DNA of 64,000 nt from Prevotella lacticifex (GTDB lineage Bacteria > Bacteroidota > Bacteroidia > Bacteroidales > Bacteroidaceae). Within the stretch, counting starts at the first letter, position 1, and each line of letters opens with the position of its first letter. The stretch spans positions 1,714,468 to 1,778,467 of the forward strand of contig NZ_BPTV01000001.1 of NCBI RefSeq assembly GCF_019973375.1, written 5' to 3'. Position numbers and translations under genes: made by a program. This document shows positions 16,622 to 27,617 of this stretch, in pieces. The notes beneath the pieces were generated by a model, which did not search any database, had not been told where the DNA came from, and saw nothing but the letters and a program-made list of their open reading frames with translations.

Positions 16622-18013
16622 ATGAATACTCTTTTTGACAAGATTTGGGACTCACATGTGGTTCAGATAGTACCCGACGGTCCAACACAGTTATACATCG
16701 ACCGGCTTTACTGCCATGAGGTTACCTCGCCACAGGCTTTCGACGGTCTGCGCCAGCGTGGAATGAAAGTATTCCGACCCAAGCAGGTGTTCTGCATGCC
16801 CGACCATAACGTTCAGACACATGATCAGGACAAGCCCGTAGCTGACCCTGTGGGACGTAAGCAAATAGACACTCTTGACCGCAACTGCGCAGAATTCGGG
16901 CTTACCGAGTTCAAGATGAACACAAAGGACAATGGTATCATCCATGTCATCGGTCCTGAAAAAGGCCTTTCCCTGCCGGGAATGACCATTGTCTGCGGCG
17001 ACTCTCACACGTCAACACATGGTGCCGTAGGTGCTGTGGCCTTTGGTATCGGCACATCGGAAGTGGAGATGGTTCTCGCATCGCAGTGTATCCTTCAGCA
17101 GAAACCAAAGTCGATGCGCATCAACATCAATGGGAAACTCGGAAACGGTGTTACGGCAAAGGATGTGGCCCTCTATCTGATGTCGAAAATAACGACATCC
17201 GGTGCTACAGGATATTTCGTTGAATATAGTGGTGATGTCGTACGCGATATGAGTATGGACGGCCGTCTCACACTGTGCAATCTGAGTATTGAGATGGGTG
17301 CGCGCGGTGGATTTGTGGCTCCTGACGAAAAAACTTTCGAATTCCTCAGAGGTCGTGAGTATGCTCCGAAGGGAGAGGATTGGGATAAGGCTGTGGCCTA
17401 TTGGCGGACTCTAAAGAGCGGTGACGACGCAGTATTCGACAAGGAACTGACATTTGACGGTGCCGATATCGAGCCACGCATCACGTACGGTACTAACCCG
17501 GGAATGGGCATAGGAATAAGTGAGAGCATCCCGACTATAGATACGATTCCAGCAGATGAGCAAGCCAGTTTCATGAAAGCTCTGAACTATATGGGATTTG
17601 AGCCCGGTGAGAAACTCGAGGGGCACCCTATCGACTACGTATTCCTCGGAGCCTGCACCAACGGCCGTATCGAGGACTTCCGTGCTTTCACAAATATCGT
17701 CAAGGGCAAACATAAAGCCGACAACGTAGTGGCATGGCTTGTTCCGGGCAGCTGGCATGTGAAGCAACAAATTGAGGATGAAGGCCTTGACAAGATTCTT
17801 GCCGATGCAGGATTCGTTATCCGACAACCGGGATGCTCAGCTTGTCTCGCCATGAACGACGACAAGATTCCGGCCGGCAAGTACAGTGTATCTACGAGCA
17901 ACCGTAACTTCGAAGGCCGTCAGGGGCCTGGTGCACGTACTATCCTCGCTTCGCCGCTTGTAGCCGCTGCCGCTGCAATAACAGGGCGCATAACAGATCC
18001 ACGTAAACTTTAA
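16622..18013 (+). CDS. leuC: 3-isopropylmalate dehydratase large subunit
   Basis: The [4Fe-4S] subunit of isopropylmalate isomerase, 463 residues. Cluster ligands fit GACTNGR and [10 protein letters not shown] (two Cys), and the [13 protein letters not shown] motif is present. It works with LeuD 18 bases downstream. In the citramalate route the same enzyme also isomerises citramalate, so it serves both leucine and isoleucine supply. Confidence 0.97.
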   Translation: MNTLFDKIWDSHVVQIVPDGPTQLYIDRLYCHEVTSPQAFDGLRQRGMKVFRPKQVFCMPDHNVQTHDQDKPVADPVGRKQIDTLDRNCAEFGLTEFKMNTKDNGIIHVIGPEKGLSLPGMTIVCGDSHTSTHGAVGAVAFGIGTSEVEMVLASQCILQQKPKSMRININGKLGNGVTAKDVALYLMSKITTSGATGYFVEYSGDVVRDMSMDGRLTLCNLSIEMGARGGFVAPDEKTFEFLRGREYAPKGEDWDKAVAYWRTLKSGDDAVFDKELTFDGADIEPRITYGTNPGMGIGISESIPTIDTIPADEQASFMKALNYMGFEPGEKLEGHPIDYVFLGACTNGRIEDFRAFTNIVKGKHKADNVVAWLVPGSWHVKQQIEDEGLDKILADAGFVIRQPGCSACLAMNDDKIPAGKYSVSTSNRNFEGRQGPGARTILASPLVAAAAAITGRITDPRKL

Positions 18014-18031
18014 TTCGACCAAGAACAGATC

Positions 18032-18634
18032 ATGAAACAGAAATTCAATGTTATAACATCGACATGTGCTCCACTGCCGTTGGAGAATGTCGACACCGAC
18101 CAGATAATTCCCGCACGATTCCTTAAAGCCACTGATAAGAAAGGATTTGGCGACAATCTCTTCCGCGACTGGCGCTATAATAAGGATGGCTCACCGAAAC
18201 CCGATTTCGTCCTCAACAAGCCTGAATTTAAGGATGCCGTAATCCTCGTTGCCGGCAAGAACTTCGGCTCCGGCTCAAGCCGCGAACATGCAGCCTGGGC
18301 CATCGCAGGATATGGTTTCCGCGTGGTTATCAGCTCGTTCTTTGCCGATATCCACAAGAACAACGAGCTCAACAACTTTGTGCTGCCTGTTGTCGTGACC
18401 GAACCGTTCCTGAAAGAGCTCTTCGACAGTATAGACAAGAATCCGGCTATGACCGTCACCGTTGATCTTCCTAACCAGACCGTGACCAACAATGCTACCG
18501 GAAGTCAGGAGCACTTCGAGATTAATGGCTATAAAAAGCACTGTCTTGAGAACGGCCTCGATGATGTCGACTTCCTTGTTGAGAATAAAGACAAGGTAGA
18601 GGAATATGAAAACAAGAGGAAACAAGGCAAATAA
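18032..18634 (+). CDS. leuD: 3-isopropylmalate dehydratase small subunit
   Basis: The swivel-domain partner of LeuC, 200 residues, with NVDTDQIIPARFL near the N-terminus and GKNFGSGSSREHA, the substrate-binding loop of the family. Its C-terminus is highly charged. Confidence 0.97.
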   Translation: MKQKFNVITSTCAPLPLENVDTDQIIPARFLKATDKKGFGDNLFRDWRYNKDGSPKPDFVLNKPEFKDAVILVAGKNFGSGSSREHAAWAIAGYGFRVVISSFFADIHKNNELNNFVLPVVVTEPFLKELFDSIDKNPAMTVTVDLPNQTVTNNATGSQEHFEINGYKKHCLENGLDDVDFLVENKDKVEEYENKRKQGK

Positions 18635-18680
18635 TCATGCCTTTACGTTCATTCCTCGTTAATTTTCAAAGGATTACAGT

Positions 18681-20237
18681 ATGCAGAAAATTGAGATAAT
18701 GGACTCGACACTCCGCGACGGAGAGCAGACCAATGGTGTCTCGTTCCTCCCTCACGAGAAGTTGCAGATAGCTGCCTCACTGATGCGCGATGTCAACGTC
18801 GACCGCATTGAGGTGGCATCAGCACGCGTCTCCGAGGGCGAAAAGGAGTCGGTGAGCATGATATGCCGTTACGCACGGACCATTGGCATGCTCAATAAGG
18901 TTGAAGTCTTAGGCTTCGTCGACGGACACCTGTCTGTTGATTGGATTGCCGATTGTGGCTGTAAGGTCATCAATCTGCTTGCGAAAGGCTCACTGCGCCA
19001 CTGCGAGCACCAGCTCCACAAGACTCCAGAAGAACACATTGAGGATATAAAGAAAGTTCTCAATTATGCCGGTGAGCGCGGAATGGATGTCAATCTTTAT
19101 CTTGAGGACTGGAGTTCCGGCATGAAGGACAGCCCCGACTACGTATGGAAGATGATGGACGCATTGAAGGACATGAATATCAAGCGCTTCCTTCTTCCTG
19201 ACACTCTCGGAATACTTACACCGCTTGAGACCCTTGAATACATCCATCAGATGGTCACCCGCTACCCAGACCAGTGGTTCGACTTCCACGCCCACAACGA
19301 CTACGACATGGCTGTCGGCGATTCGTTAGCAGCGGTGAAGGGTGGGGCTAAAGGCCTTCACGTCACCGTCAACGGTCTTGGCGAGCGCTGCGGCAATGCC
19401 CCGTTGGCCAGTGTTGAGGTTATGCTGAAAGACCAGATGCATATAGAGACAAATATCGAAGAGGACAGACTCAATGAGATTTCACGTCTCGTGGCCGGCT
19501 ACAGCGGTATAGCCGTGGCCCCCAACCAGCCTGTCGTCGGCGAGAATGTCTTCACGCAGGTGGCCGGAGTCCATGCCGACGGCGACCGCAAGGACCATCT
19601 CTACAGCAACGCTCTCGTCCCCGAACGCTTTGGCCGCAAACGGGAGTATGCCCTCGGCAAGAACTCTGGAAAGGCCAATATCGCCCAGAACCTCAAGGAA
19701 TTAGGATTGGAGCTTACAGCCGAACAGACCAGGGCTGTTACGAAAAGGATAACAGAACTCGGCGACCGTAAGGAAATAGTGACTCAGGACGACCTGCCAT
19801 TCATCGTTTCAGATGTTCTAAAGCACAGTGCTCCTGAGAATCGCGTTAAGCTCGTAAGCTACATGGTGACAACGAGTTATGGTCTCAAACCTATAGCAAG
19901 CATTAAAGTGGAGATCAACGGTGAGGCCTATGCAGCCGATTCAACCGGTGACGGACAGTACGACGCCTTCGTTAAGGCCCTTAGGAAGATATACCGTGAT
20001 TCGCTGAAGAGCACATTTCCTCTTCTTAAAGACTATCAGGTGACCATTCCTCCTGGCGGCCGCACCGATGCCCTTGTCCAGACAGTCATCACATGGGATA
20101 ATAACGGTAACGTCATTCGCACGCATGCCGTCGATGCCGACCAGACTGAGGCAGCCATCAAGGCCACGATAAAGATGCTGAACATCATCGAAGATGAGCG
20201 TGCCATGCCATATAAGAAACCATACAAAACAATTTAA
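18681..20237 (+). CDS. cimA: Citramalate synthase-like enzyme (alpha-IPMS family)
   Basis: A second acyl-CoA condensing enzyme of the LeuA family, 518 residues, with DSTLRDGEQTNGVSF, FHAHNDYDMAVG and NGLGERCGNAPL, plus a C-terminal LeuA-type regulatory domain. It is clearly distinct from LeuA at 15075. Placed with leuC, leuD and leuB, it completes the set that turns pyruvate and acetyl-CoA into 2-oxobutyrate, the isoleucine precursor. I therefore favour (R)-citramalate synthase. The family is often annotated only as an isopropylmalate synthase; homocitrate or methylthioalkylmalate-type activity is less likely here. The Ile-rich leader peptide supports a role in isoleucine supply. Confidence 0.75.
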   Translation: MQKIEIMDSTLRDGEQTNGVSFLPHEKLQIAASLMRDVNVDRIEVASARVSEGEKESVSMICRYARTIGMLNKVEVLGFVDGHLSVDWIADCGCKVINLLAKGSLRHCEHQLHKTPEEHIEDIKKVLNYAGERGMDVNLYLEDWSSGMKDSPDYVWKMMDALKDMNIKRFLLPDTLGILTPLETLEYIHQMVTRYPDQWFDFHAHNDYDMAVGDSLAAVKGGAKGLHVTVNGLGERCGNAPLASVEVMLKDQMHIETNIEEDRLNEISRLVAGYSGIAVAPNQPVVGENVFTQVAGVHADGDRKDHLYSNALVPERFGRKREYALGKNSGKANIAQNLKELGLELTAEQTRAVTKRITELGDRKEIVTQDDLPFIVSDVLKHSAPENRVKLVSYMVTTSYGLKPIASIKVEINGEAYAADSTGDGQYDAFVKALRKIYRDSLKSTFPLLKDYQVTIPPGGRTDALVQTVITWDNNGNVIRTHAVDADQTEAAIKATIKMLNIIEDERAMPYKKPYKTI

Positions 20238-20243
20238 CACATT

Positions 20244-21305
20244 ATGAAATTGAATATAGCCGTTCTCTCAGGCGACGGTATAGGACCTGAGATCATGAAA
20301 CAGGGTGTGGCCGTTCTCGACGCCATAGCCAAGAAGTACAACCACGAGTTCGTCTATCATGAGGCCATTACCGGTGCTCATGCTATCGACGCTGTCGGCG
20401 ATCCGTTCCCCGATTCAACTTTCAAGACCTGCATGGATGCCGATGCCGTGCTCTTCGCAGCCGTCGGTGACCCGCGTTTCGACAACGACCCGACAGCTAA
20501 AGTGCGCCCAGAGCAGGGGCTCCTTGCCATGCGGAAGAAACTCGGCCTCTTCGCCAACGTTCGGCCGGTAGCCACGTTCGACTGCCTCATACATAAATCG
20601 CCACTAAAGGATGAACTTCTTCGCGGAGCCGACTTCGTCGTTATCCGTGAACTGACAGGTGGAATGTACTTCGGCGAGAAGCATCAGGACAACGATGTGG
20701 CCTGGGATACCGACATTTACCACCGCAATGAGATAGAACGCATTCTGAAGGTTGCATTCGACTTTGCCGAGCGCCGCAAGAAACATCTCACCGTTGTCGA
20801 CAAGGCTAACGTCCTGGCCAGCTCACGGTTATGGCGTCAGGTTGCCAAGGAGATGGAATCGCAATATCCTGATGTCACCACCGATTATATGTTCATCGAC
20901 AATGCCTCGATGCGCGTTCTCACCGAGCCGCGTTTCTTCGATGTCATTGTCACGGAGAACACTTTCGGCGATATCCTCACCGACGAGACAAGCTGCATAA
21001 CCGGTTCCATGGGCCTTCAGCCGTCAGCATCGCTCGGCGAGCACACACCGCTCTTCGAGCCAGTGCACGGTTCGTGGCCACAAGCCGCCGGCAAGAATAT
21101 CGCTAACCCTCTGGCGCAGATTCTATCGGCTGCAATGCTCCTCGAGCACTTCGGCCTCAACGATGAAGGCGCAAAGATTCGCGAGGCCGTTTCGGCAAGT
21201 CTCGATGCCAATGTGCGCACACCGGAGATTCAGGTCGAAGGCGGCAACCACTACGGTACCGACGAGGTAGGACAGTGGATTGTCGATTATATCAAGCAAC
21301 ACTAA
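20244..21305 (+). CDS. leuB: 3-isopropylmalate dehydrogenase
   Basis: The NAD-dependent oxidative decarboxylase of the leucine pathway, 353 residues, with [25 protein letters not shown] and the [14 protein letters not shown] nucleotide loop. It also acts on methylmalate in the citramalate route. It is the last gene of the operon, six bases after cimA, and a strong terminator follows. Confidence 0.97.
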   Translation: MKLNIAVLSGDGIGPEIMKQGVAVLDAIAKKYNHEFVYHEAITGAHAIDAVGDPFPDSTFKTCMDADAVLFAAVGDPRFDNDPTAKVRPEQGLLAMRKKLGLFANVRPVATFDCLIHKSPLKDELLRGADFVVIRELTGGMYFGEKHQDNDVAWDTDIYHRNEIERILKVAFDFAERRKKHLTVVDKANVLASSRLWRQVAKEMESQYPDVTTDYMFIDNASMRVLTEPRFFDVIVTENTFGDILTDETSCITGSMGLQPSASLGEHTPLFEPVHGSWPQAAGKNIANPLAQILSAAMLLEHFGLNDEGAKIREAVSASLDANVRTPEIQVEGGNHYGTDEVGQWIVDYIKQH

Positions 21306-21321
21306 TAATGCCAGATAGTGC

Positions 21322-21364
21322 AGCACCCGGAAACATCGTGGCTGAGGCTACGGTTCCGGGTGCT
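21322..21364 (+). terminator. Terminator of the leu operon
   Basis: AGCACCCGGAA pairs perfectly over 11 bp with TTCCGGGTGCT across a 21-base loop; T-rich sequence (ATGTTTTTTG) follows within a few bases. Confidence 0.75.
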
Positions 21365-21428
21365 CACCCTATGTTTTTTGTGGGCTAAGGCCAATAATTA
21401 TTAATCCGACAAACGATAATCTCTTTTA

Positions 21429-22103
21429 ATGAAGCGAATTATTATCTCTCTGATAGTACTGTTGACAACAGCATCAGGATATGCTCAGTCTGCCGTATCA
21501 CTGCGCGATTCACTCAATGCCGCTGAAAAAGAACTGGAATTACGTCCCGACAGTATCAATCTCAGACTTAAAAAAGCCAGATGGAACGTGGAGCTCGGCG
21601 AGTGGGATTATGCCAAAAATGAGTATGATCTTATCCTTCTCCACGACCCCGACAATCTGTCTGCTCTCTATTTCCGCGCTTTTGTCAACACGAAGTTGGG
21701 CCGCTATGGCTTTGCACGTCAGGACTATATGAATGTGCTGCGGCAGGTGCCGAACAACTACGAGGCCAAACTCGGACTGGCGTTGCTCGATGATAAGGAC
21801 AAGAAAAAGACTAAGGCTTTCGACGAGATAAACCTTCTTGTGCAGGCCTTTCCCGACAGTGCCTCGGCTTATGCGGCACGTGCCGGTATGGAAGAAGAGC
21901 GCCAGATGCTCTATCTTGCTGAATATGACTACAGCGAGGCTATCATGCGCGACCCCACAAACACGGATTATATCCTTAACAGGGCCAATATCCTTATCAC
22001 CCTCGGCAAGAAGGCAGAGGCCCGCAGGGACCTGGAACTACTTATCAGATTAGGTATTCCGCGCGCTAATCTGTCCGATTACTTCAAGCGTATTGGCAAA
22101 TAA
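21429..22103 (+). CDS. Exported TPR protein
   Basis: A 224-residue protein with a signal peptide ending SGYAQ (about 20) followed by five or six tetratricopeptide-like repeats, with helix pairs such as ALYFRAFVNTKLGRYGFARQDY and ILNRANILITLGKKAEARRDL. It probably serves protein contacts in the periplasm. It stands alone between the leu terminator and a convergent two-component system. No partner can be named. Confidence 0.8.
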   Translation: MKRIIISLIVLLTTASGYAQSAVSLRDSLNAAEKELELRPDSINLRLKKARWNVELGEWDYAKNEYDLILLHDPDNLSALYFRAFVNTKLGRYGFARQDYMNVLRQVPNNYEAKLGLALLDDKDKKKTKAFDEINLLVQAFPDSASAYAARAGMEEERQMLYLAEYDYSEAIMRDPTNTDYILNRANILITLGKKAEARRDLELLIRLGIPRANLSDYFKRIGK

Positions 22104-22146
22104 CTGTCTGGCACTTAGGATATTACACTATTATAAGGCCCACTGT

Positions 22147-23202
22147 CTAAAAGACTACCGTAAATATATGGAGTCCATCGCGGTATTTGTAGCTCACCAT
22201 CCAGTGATGGTAGTCGCAGATACTCTTGACGATAGCCAGACCGAGGCCATTGCCTTTCTGACTTGACTTCATGCGGTAGAAGCGCGAAAAGACCCTGTCG
22301 GCATCAAGAGGCGGTTCATCGGAGGGATTGGCAATGGACAAGTGCCCATTGGTGACACTGATAATAATTGTTCCACCGGCCTTATTGTGCCGTACAGCAT
22401 TGACGACAAGATTATTGAGCATACTCTCCATGAGAACTTCATTGGCCTCAACGGTCAGCGAAGTATCCTGAAAATCAGTATCTATGTTCAGCCCATCGGC
22501 GATGCCCTCAAGTTTCGGGAGCAGCTGCTCAATCTTCTCACACACGTTGATACTCACGAAATTGTGATATTGGTTGTTCTCTATCTTCGAGAGCAAGAGG
22601 AGGTTACGGCTCAGTCGTGACATGTGCCTGATTTCCATATAAATATCCTGCAACTCTCTGGCCTGATGCTCCGTGAGCCTGTCCTGCAAGAGATTGTCGA
22701 GTTTTCCCTGGACAATAGCTAATGGGGTCTGTAGCTCGTGGGATGCATTCTCGGTAAACTCCTTCTGAACCCGATAGCTGTTCACGCTGTTGCTCATTAT
22801 TATCTCCAGGGTCGCGTTGAGCTCATCAAACTCCCTTGTGCCCGATTTCTTTAACGCAGGGACATTACCTTTTTCCACCCTGAAACCCTTAATCTTTGCG
22901 AGAGTGTCGTTGAATGGCGCCCAAAGTCTTTGCGGAACATACCTCATAACCAAGAGAACGGCAGCAAAGAGAATGACTATTATCGACATAAACTGGATGA
23001 AAAGTCCCATGAGCGTATCTTCCTCGAGGTCGATATCGGGGTTCTTGATACCATAGTTCTCCACGAGGTCGGTAAGGTCCTCGGCATAGTATGCAGTAGT
23101 AATGTAATAAAGAACCGGTATTGCCATTATGGTCAGAACCACCATAAACAGCACGAACCGCCTCATCAGCTTGCTCGTCAGCGAACGTTCTTTCATCTTC
23201 AT
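22147..23202 (-). CDS. Sensor histidine kinase
   Basis: A membrane sensor kinase of 351 residues from the ATG at 23202 (a TTG at 23259 would add 19). Two membrane helices flank a short outer loop of about 35 residues; a linker leads to the H box SHELQTPL (His155), the N box LNNLVVNAVRHN and the G box GNGLGLAIV. It is encoded just after its response regulator. The small sensor loop suggests sensing near or in the membrane. The signal is unknown. Confidence 0.92.
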   Translation of the reverse strand: MKMKERSLTSKLMRRFVLFMVVLTIMAIPVLYYITTAYYAEDLTDLVENYGIKNPDIDLEEDTLMGLFIQFMSIIVILFAAVLLVMRYVPQRLWAPFNDTLAKIKGFRVEKGNVPALKKSGTREFDELNATLEIIMSNSVNSYRVQKEFTENASHELQTPLAIVQGKLDNLLQDRLTEHQARELQDIYMEIRHMSRLSRNLLLLSKIENNQYHNFVSINVCEKIEQLLPKLEGIADGLNIDTDFQDTSLTVEANEVLMESMLNNLVVNAVRHNKAGGTIIISVTNGHLSIANPSDEPPLDADRVFSRFYRMKSSQKGNGLGLAIVKSICDYHHWMVSYKYRDGLHIFTVVF

Positions 23203-23277
23203 TTTGCTCCGTTGTTGAAATTCATCTCCAATAAATCTGCTGATACTCACTGTTATCAACCGTTTCCCCTTTGTTCT

Positions 23278-23952
23278 TCATTCTTTCCATCTGTAACCCG
23301 TGCCGTAAACGGTATGAATGCAATCACGCAATCCGGCCTTGGCGAGTTTCGCTTTCAGATTCTTTATGTGGCTGTAAATGAAGTCGAAAGAGTCCATCAT
23401 GTCGGCCATCTCACCGCTCAGGTGCTCGGCGATGGCAAGTTTTGAAAGCACACGATCGCGGTTGCTCAGAAAGAACAGCAACAGCTCATATTCCGAACGC
23501 GTCAACTCGACATTCTCTCCATTCACCTCAACGGTCTTTTCAAGGAGGTTTACCATCACACTGCCAACTTTTAATATGTTGTTGGCCTTAAACTCCTTAC
23601 GGCGAATGAGAGCGTATATGCGCATTTGCAGTTCGGGCAGTGCGAAGGGCTTACCAATATAGTCGTCGGCACCAATCTCCAATCCTTTCAGGCGATCGTC
23701 GAGCGAGTCTTTGGCCGAGATGATAATGACTCCAGCCGGATTCTCTTTCTTTCTTATTGCCCGTAGGATGTCCAGACCGTCGCCGCCCGGAAGCATAAGG
23801 TCGAGAAGCACACAGTCGTAATCATACGAACCGGCCTTCATCCTGCCTTCGTTGAAGGTGAAAGCCTGCTCACACAAATAACCATCCCTTTCAAGATAGT
23901 CCCGAATGCTGTTCGAGAGTCTGTACTCGTCTTCTATAATCAGAATCTTCAT
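23278..23952 (-). CDS. OmpR/PhoB-type response regulator
   Basis: A 224-residue two-domain regulator: receiver with acidic pocket (IIEDE), phosphoacceptor Asp51 in LLDLMLPGG and Lys in GKPFAL, followed by a winged-helix DNA-binding domain ending HTVYGTGYRWKE. It pairs with the kinase downstream. The target genes are not evident from the neighbourhood. Confidence 0.95.
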   Translation of the reverse strand: MKILIIEDEYRLSNSIRDYLERDGYLCEQAFTFNEGRMKAGSYDYDCVLLDLMLPGGDGLDILRAIRKKENPAGVIIISAKDSLDDRLKGLEIGADDYIGKPFALPELQMRIYALIRRKEFKANNILKVGSVMVNLLEKTVEVNGENVELTRSEYELLLFFLSNRDRVLSKLAIAEHLSGEMADMMDSFDFIYSHIKNLKAKLAKAGLRDCIHTVYGTGYRWKE

Positions 23953-24449
23953 GTCGTAATAACGCAGAATTCATATGCTTATTGCCATTAATGTGCGTAG
24001 TATCAATCCCATCCTATACATAATCAATCGAGGTCACAATTGCAAATATGTTCCATCGGACTATATGTTCATTCTTCTCATCATGCCGAAGCCACGGCAT
24101 CAAACCATGAAATTTCGGAATTTGACAATTGGGAGAGGCCGACGAAAATGTAAGAATATTTCACATTGCGCATCTATCCGATTCAATCGCGCAACTACCA
24201 CATAGTCAGACAGATAGAAAAACGGCCCTTTTCGCGTTCTGAAACGGTCCATTTCAGAGTCTAAAAGAGGCCGTTTTAGGATGCGAAACGGACCGTTTCA
24301 GAAGCTCAAACGATACATATTCCATTCGTGTTAATATTTTTCGCAAAATTAAAACAATTTGGGCAACTGCCAACGGGGTAATTGACAGTTGCCCAAAAAT
24401 GTAATGATGAGCTTTAACCGGCTCTCAATAAATGACGCTGTAAAGGAGC
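23953..24449. other. Intergenic region with repeat R1-B
   Basis: It lies between the start of the response regulator and the end of the malic enzyme gene. It contains an isolated box TGTAAGAATATTTCAC (24149-24164), similar to the boundary box of R1 elements, and the R1-B array (24219-24344). No gene is seen. Confidence 0.6.
24219..24344 (+). repeat. Dispersed 22-bp-unit repeat element, copy R1-B
   Basis: Five 22-base units start at 24219, 24241, 24263, 24285 and 24307. The best core is AAACGGACCGTTT (24286-24298). The last unit is degenerate and runs into TGTTAATATTTTTCGC (24329-24344). Orientation is the same as R1-A. Confidence 0.85.
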
Positions 24450-26762
24450 TTATTTCTTCTTCAGCAGCAGACAGCTGTTGCTGTTCTTGATTTTCTCCAC
24501 GTAAGCATCGATAACGGCAACGGCAGTAATGTTCACGACATCGCGAACAGAGCATTCGAAGTCGGTGAAGTGGATTGGCTTGTTAAGTCCCATCTGTATA
24601 GGGCCGATAATCTCAGCATCGGGATTCAGGGCCTGCAGGAGCTTGTAGCTTGCGTTTGCACTCGTGAGGTTAGGGAAGATAAGAGTATTGACCTTCTTGC
24701 CTTTAAGCTTGGTGAAAGGATACTTATCGTCACGCAGTTCATCGTTGAGAGCAAAGTTCACCTGCATCTCGCCGTCAATGGCGAGGCTCGGATCTTCCTT
24801 TTGCATCCGCTCCACAGCCGCATGCACCTTTACAGGAGAGCCCACCTGGTCGGTTCCGAAGTTCGAGTAGCTGATCATGGCGATGTTTGGCTCCTCGTTG
24901 AAGAAGCGTACTCCATGGGCTGTCAGCTTGGCAATGTCATAGAGCGTATCCTCATCGGGATGGCGGTTGATAAGGGTATCGGCAAGATAGAACACACCCT
25001 TCTTAGTGTTCAGGATGTGCATTGTGGCGAAGTGGTTGAATTCCGGCTGGATGCCGACAACCTCCTTAGCCACTTTGATGGTGTTGCTGTACTTAGTATA
25101 CAGTCCAGTGATGAACGCATCGGCATCACCGTTTTCCACCATCGACATTCCGAAGTAGTTGCGCTCATACATCTTGTCGTAGGCTTCCTCGAAGGTATAT
25201 CCCATTCGAGCCCGCTTCTCAGCGAGGTGCTTGGCGTAGGTAGCCCGTCGTCCTTGCTCCTGGTCGGCGCGCATGTCGATGATTGTTATTCCCGAGATGT
25301 CGAGTTTCAGGCGGTTGGCAATACGGTTCAGACGGTCGGGATTGCCGAGGAGGATAGGCTCGCAAATTCCTTCCTGCTTAGCCTGAACGGCAGCTTTCAT
25401 CATAGTTTGATGGCCGCCCTCGGCAAACACCACGCGCTGCGGATGTTGAGCTGCAGTGGCATGAAGGGTGCGCGTGAGTTTTGTCTCCTGTCCGAGGAGC
25501 TGCCGCAGGTGCTCTTTATACTCGTCCCAGTCGGTAATGATGTGGCGTGCCACACCACTTTCGATAGCAGCCTTGGCCACAGCCGAGCTGACCTCGGTGA
25601 TAAGACGTGGGTCGACGGGCTTGGGGATGAAGTATTTGGGGCCGAAAGTGAGGTCGTTGACGTGATAAACTTCGTTGACGATGTCAGGTACCGGCTCCTT
25701 GGCTAATTGTGCAATGGCCTTGGCAGCAGCCATCTTCATCTCTTCGTTTATAGCCTTAGCGTGGACATCAAGGGCTCCGCGGAAGATATAAGGGAAACCG
25801 ATGACATTATTTATCTGGTTCGGCTTGTCGGAACGGCCTGTCGACATGAGGACATCAGGGCGTGCGGCCATAGCGTCCTCGTAGCTAATTTCGGGAACCG
25901 GGTTGGCCAGGGCGAAAACAATCGGCTTGTCGGCCATCGACCGTACCATGTCCTGGGTGAGGACATTACCCTTCGAGAGTCCCACGAAGACGTCGGCGCC
26001 CTTGACAGCCTCTTCGAGCGTATGCACGTCGCGGCGGTCAGTGGCGAAAAGCTTCTTCTGCGGTGTAAGGTTTGGTCTGTCGCTGGTGATAACGCCCTTG
26101 GAGTCGAGCATGACGATATTTTCCTTCTTTGCACCAAAAGAGCAGTACAGCTTCGTACAGCTTATTGCTGCTGCTCCGGCACCGTTGACAACGATTTTCA
26201 CCTCGTCAATTTTCTTGCCGGCCACCTCAAGGGCATTCATCAGTCCGGCAGCAGAAATGATAGCGGTGCCGTGCTGGTCGTCGTGCATAACGGGAATGTC
26301 GAGAGTTTTCTTCAGACGCTCCTCAATGGCGAAGCACTCAGGAGCCTTGATGTCCTCAAGGTTTATGCCGCCGAAGGTTGGTGCAATCTTCTCAACAGCC
26401 TCACAGAACTTCTCCGGGTCCTTCTCATCTATCTCAATATCAAAGACATCGATGCCTCCATAGATCTTGAACAGCAGGCCTTTACCCTCCATAACCGGCT
26501 TGCCGCTCATGGCACCGATGTCGCCGAGGCCGAGGACAGCTGTGCCATTGCTTATCACTGCCACGAGGTTCCCCTTGTCGGTATATTTATATACGTCGTT
26601 AGGATTCTTCTGAATCTCAAGACATGGATATGCTACACCCGGCGAATAAGCCAAGCTAAGATCTGTTTGAGTTTGGTACGGTTTCGTAGGCTTTACCTCT
26701 ATCTTGCCCGGACGACCATCGTGATGGTAGGCAAGAGCTGCCTCTTTTGTGATTTTTACCAT
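24450..26762 (-). CDS. maeB: NADP-dependent malic enzyme with phosphotransacetylase-like domain
   Basis: It decarboxylates malate to pyruvate, producing NADPH. The 770-residue MaeB-type protein has an N-terminal malic enzyme part ([31 protein letters not shown]) and, from about residue 430, a phosphotransacetylase-like C-terminal domain that in this family binds regulators such as acetyl-CoA. The start is set at [20 protein letters not shown] (26762) because upstream codons lie across the -7 box at 26823. It is monocistronic and divergent from the TetR gene. Confidence 0.95.
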   Translation of the reverse strand: MVKITKEAALAYHHDGRPGKIEVKPTKPYQTQTDLSLAYSPGVAYPCLEIQKNPNDVYKYTDKGNLVAVISNGTAVLGLGDIGAMSGKPVMEGKGLLFKIYGGIDVFDIEIDEKDPEKFCEAVEKIAPTFGGINLEDIKAPECFAIEERLKKTLDIPVMHDDQHGTAIISAAGLMNALEVAGKKIDEVKIVVNGAGAAAISCTKLYCSFGAKKENIVMLDSKGVITSDRPNLTPQKKLFATDRRDVHTLEEAVKGADVFVGLSKGNVLTQDMVRSMADKPIVFALANPVPEISYEDAMAARPDVLMSTGRSDKPNQINNVIGFPYIFRGALDVHAKAINEEMKMAAAKAIAQLAKEPVPDIVNEVYHVNDLTFGPKYFIPKPVDPRLITEVSSAVAKAAIESGVARHIITDWDEYKEHLRQLLGQETKLTRTLHATAAQHPQRVVFAEGGHQTMMKAAVQAKQEGICEPILLGNPDRLNRIANRLKLDISGITIIDMRADQEQGRRATYAKHLAEKRARMGYTFEEAYDKMYERNYFGMSMVENGDADAFITGLYTKYSNTIKVAKEVVGIQPEFNHFATMHILNTKKGVFYLADTLINRHPDEDTLYDIAKLTAHGVRFFNEEPNIAMISYSNFGTDQVGSPVKVHAAVERMQKEDPSLAIDGEMQVNFALNDELRDDKYPFTKLKGKKVNTLIFPNLTSANASYKLLQALNPDAEIIGPIQMGLNKPIHFTDFECSVRDVVNITAVAVIDAYVEKIKNSNSCLLLKKK

Positions 26763-26822
26763 AATAGCTATATTCTGTTTTGTTATTGGATATTCTATTC
26801 TTTGTTTTAATACATTCAATGG

Positions 26823-26830
26823 CAAAGTTA
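26823..26830 (-). promoter_or_regulatory. -7 box of maeB
   Basis: On the minus strand this reads TAACTTTG, 61 bases before the start codon. No TTTG is found at the usual upstream spacing. Confidence 0.45.
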
Positions 26831-26933
26831 CGCAAAAAAGCGTACACACATTAATAATTAAGCAATTTTATTTTGTCGATACTACATTTGCAGCCGTATT
26901 TTATCATACATTAGACGAAATACATATTATTAT

Positions 26934-26964
26934 TTTGCAATTAATAGGGAAAATTGTAATTTTG
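26934..26964 (+). promoter_or_regulatory. Promoter of the TetR-SGNH-MBOAT operon
   Basis: TTTG at 26934-26937, 19 bases, then TAATTTTG at 26957-26964. It lies 17 bases before the TetR start, so the transcript leader would be very short. Confidence 0.75.
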
Positions 26965-26981
26965 CAACGTCAAAATTAAAT

Positions 26982-27617
26982 GTGTATAATATGCAAAATA
27001 TTTCTCATCGTCAAAAGCTGAAAGCCAGGATTCTCGAGGCTGCTACAAGTATGTTTGTAGAACAGGGAATCCGCATGGTGAGAATGGACGATATAGCGCG
27101 ATCGCTCTCAATATCCAAGCGCACTCTATACGAAATTTATGATAACAAGGAAGAGTTGTTGATGGATGTCGTAAAAACGGGAATAGAGAGGGACAGAAAT
27201 AGAATCTCAACATTACTGACCAACGGCGCCAACCCAATAGAGGTGATTTTTGAGGGCTACCGCCAGCGGTTAAAGCAATTCAGCAGTATTAACCCGCAGT
27301 TTTTCGAGGATATCAACACCTACGAGAGCGTAAAGAATTTCCTACGAGAGAAAAAGGAGAAGGGACTCTTTGAAAGGATAGATTTCTTCGAGAAAGGCGT
27401 AGGTCAAGGATATTTCATCGCAGGTGTTGACTATAAGCTACTTAACACCATTATTGATGGTGCCATGCAATATATTATGAGTGAGAAACTCTACACCAAA
27501 AACGACGTAAAGGACATGTTCCGTAGTTCCGTAATGATTCTCCTGCGAGGTGTCTGTACTCCGCACGGACTCAAGCAATTGGATAGCTTAATGCAAAACT
27601 TGACAGAAAAGAAATGA
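26982..27617 (+). CDS. TetR/AcrR-family regulator
   Basis: A 211-residue regulator with an N-terminal helix-turn-helix (MVRMDDIARSLSISKRTLYE) and a ligand-binding helical domain without a recognisable class. Met at 26991 is an alternative start. Its stop overlaps the next ATG (ATGA), so it is translated with the SGNH and MBOAT genes and may control them or respond to an envelope signal. The ligand is unknown. Confidence 0.9.
   Translation: MYNMQNISHRQKLKARILEAATSMFVEQGIRMVRMDDIARSLSISKRTLYEIYDNKEELLMDVVKTGIERDRNRISTLLTNGANPIEVIFEGYRQRLKQFSSINPQFFEDINTYESVKNFLREKKEKGLFERIDFFEKGVGQGYFIAGVDYKLLNTIIDGAMQYIMSEKLYTKNDVKDMFRSSVMILLRGVCTPHGLKQLDSLMQNLTEKK

Noticed and set aside
24570..26810. Two long plus-strand frames (378 and 367 codons) opposite the malic enzyme gene
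   Set aside because: They mirror the codon pattern of maeB and show no recognisable protein; maeB is certain.
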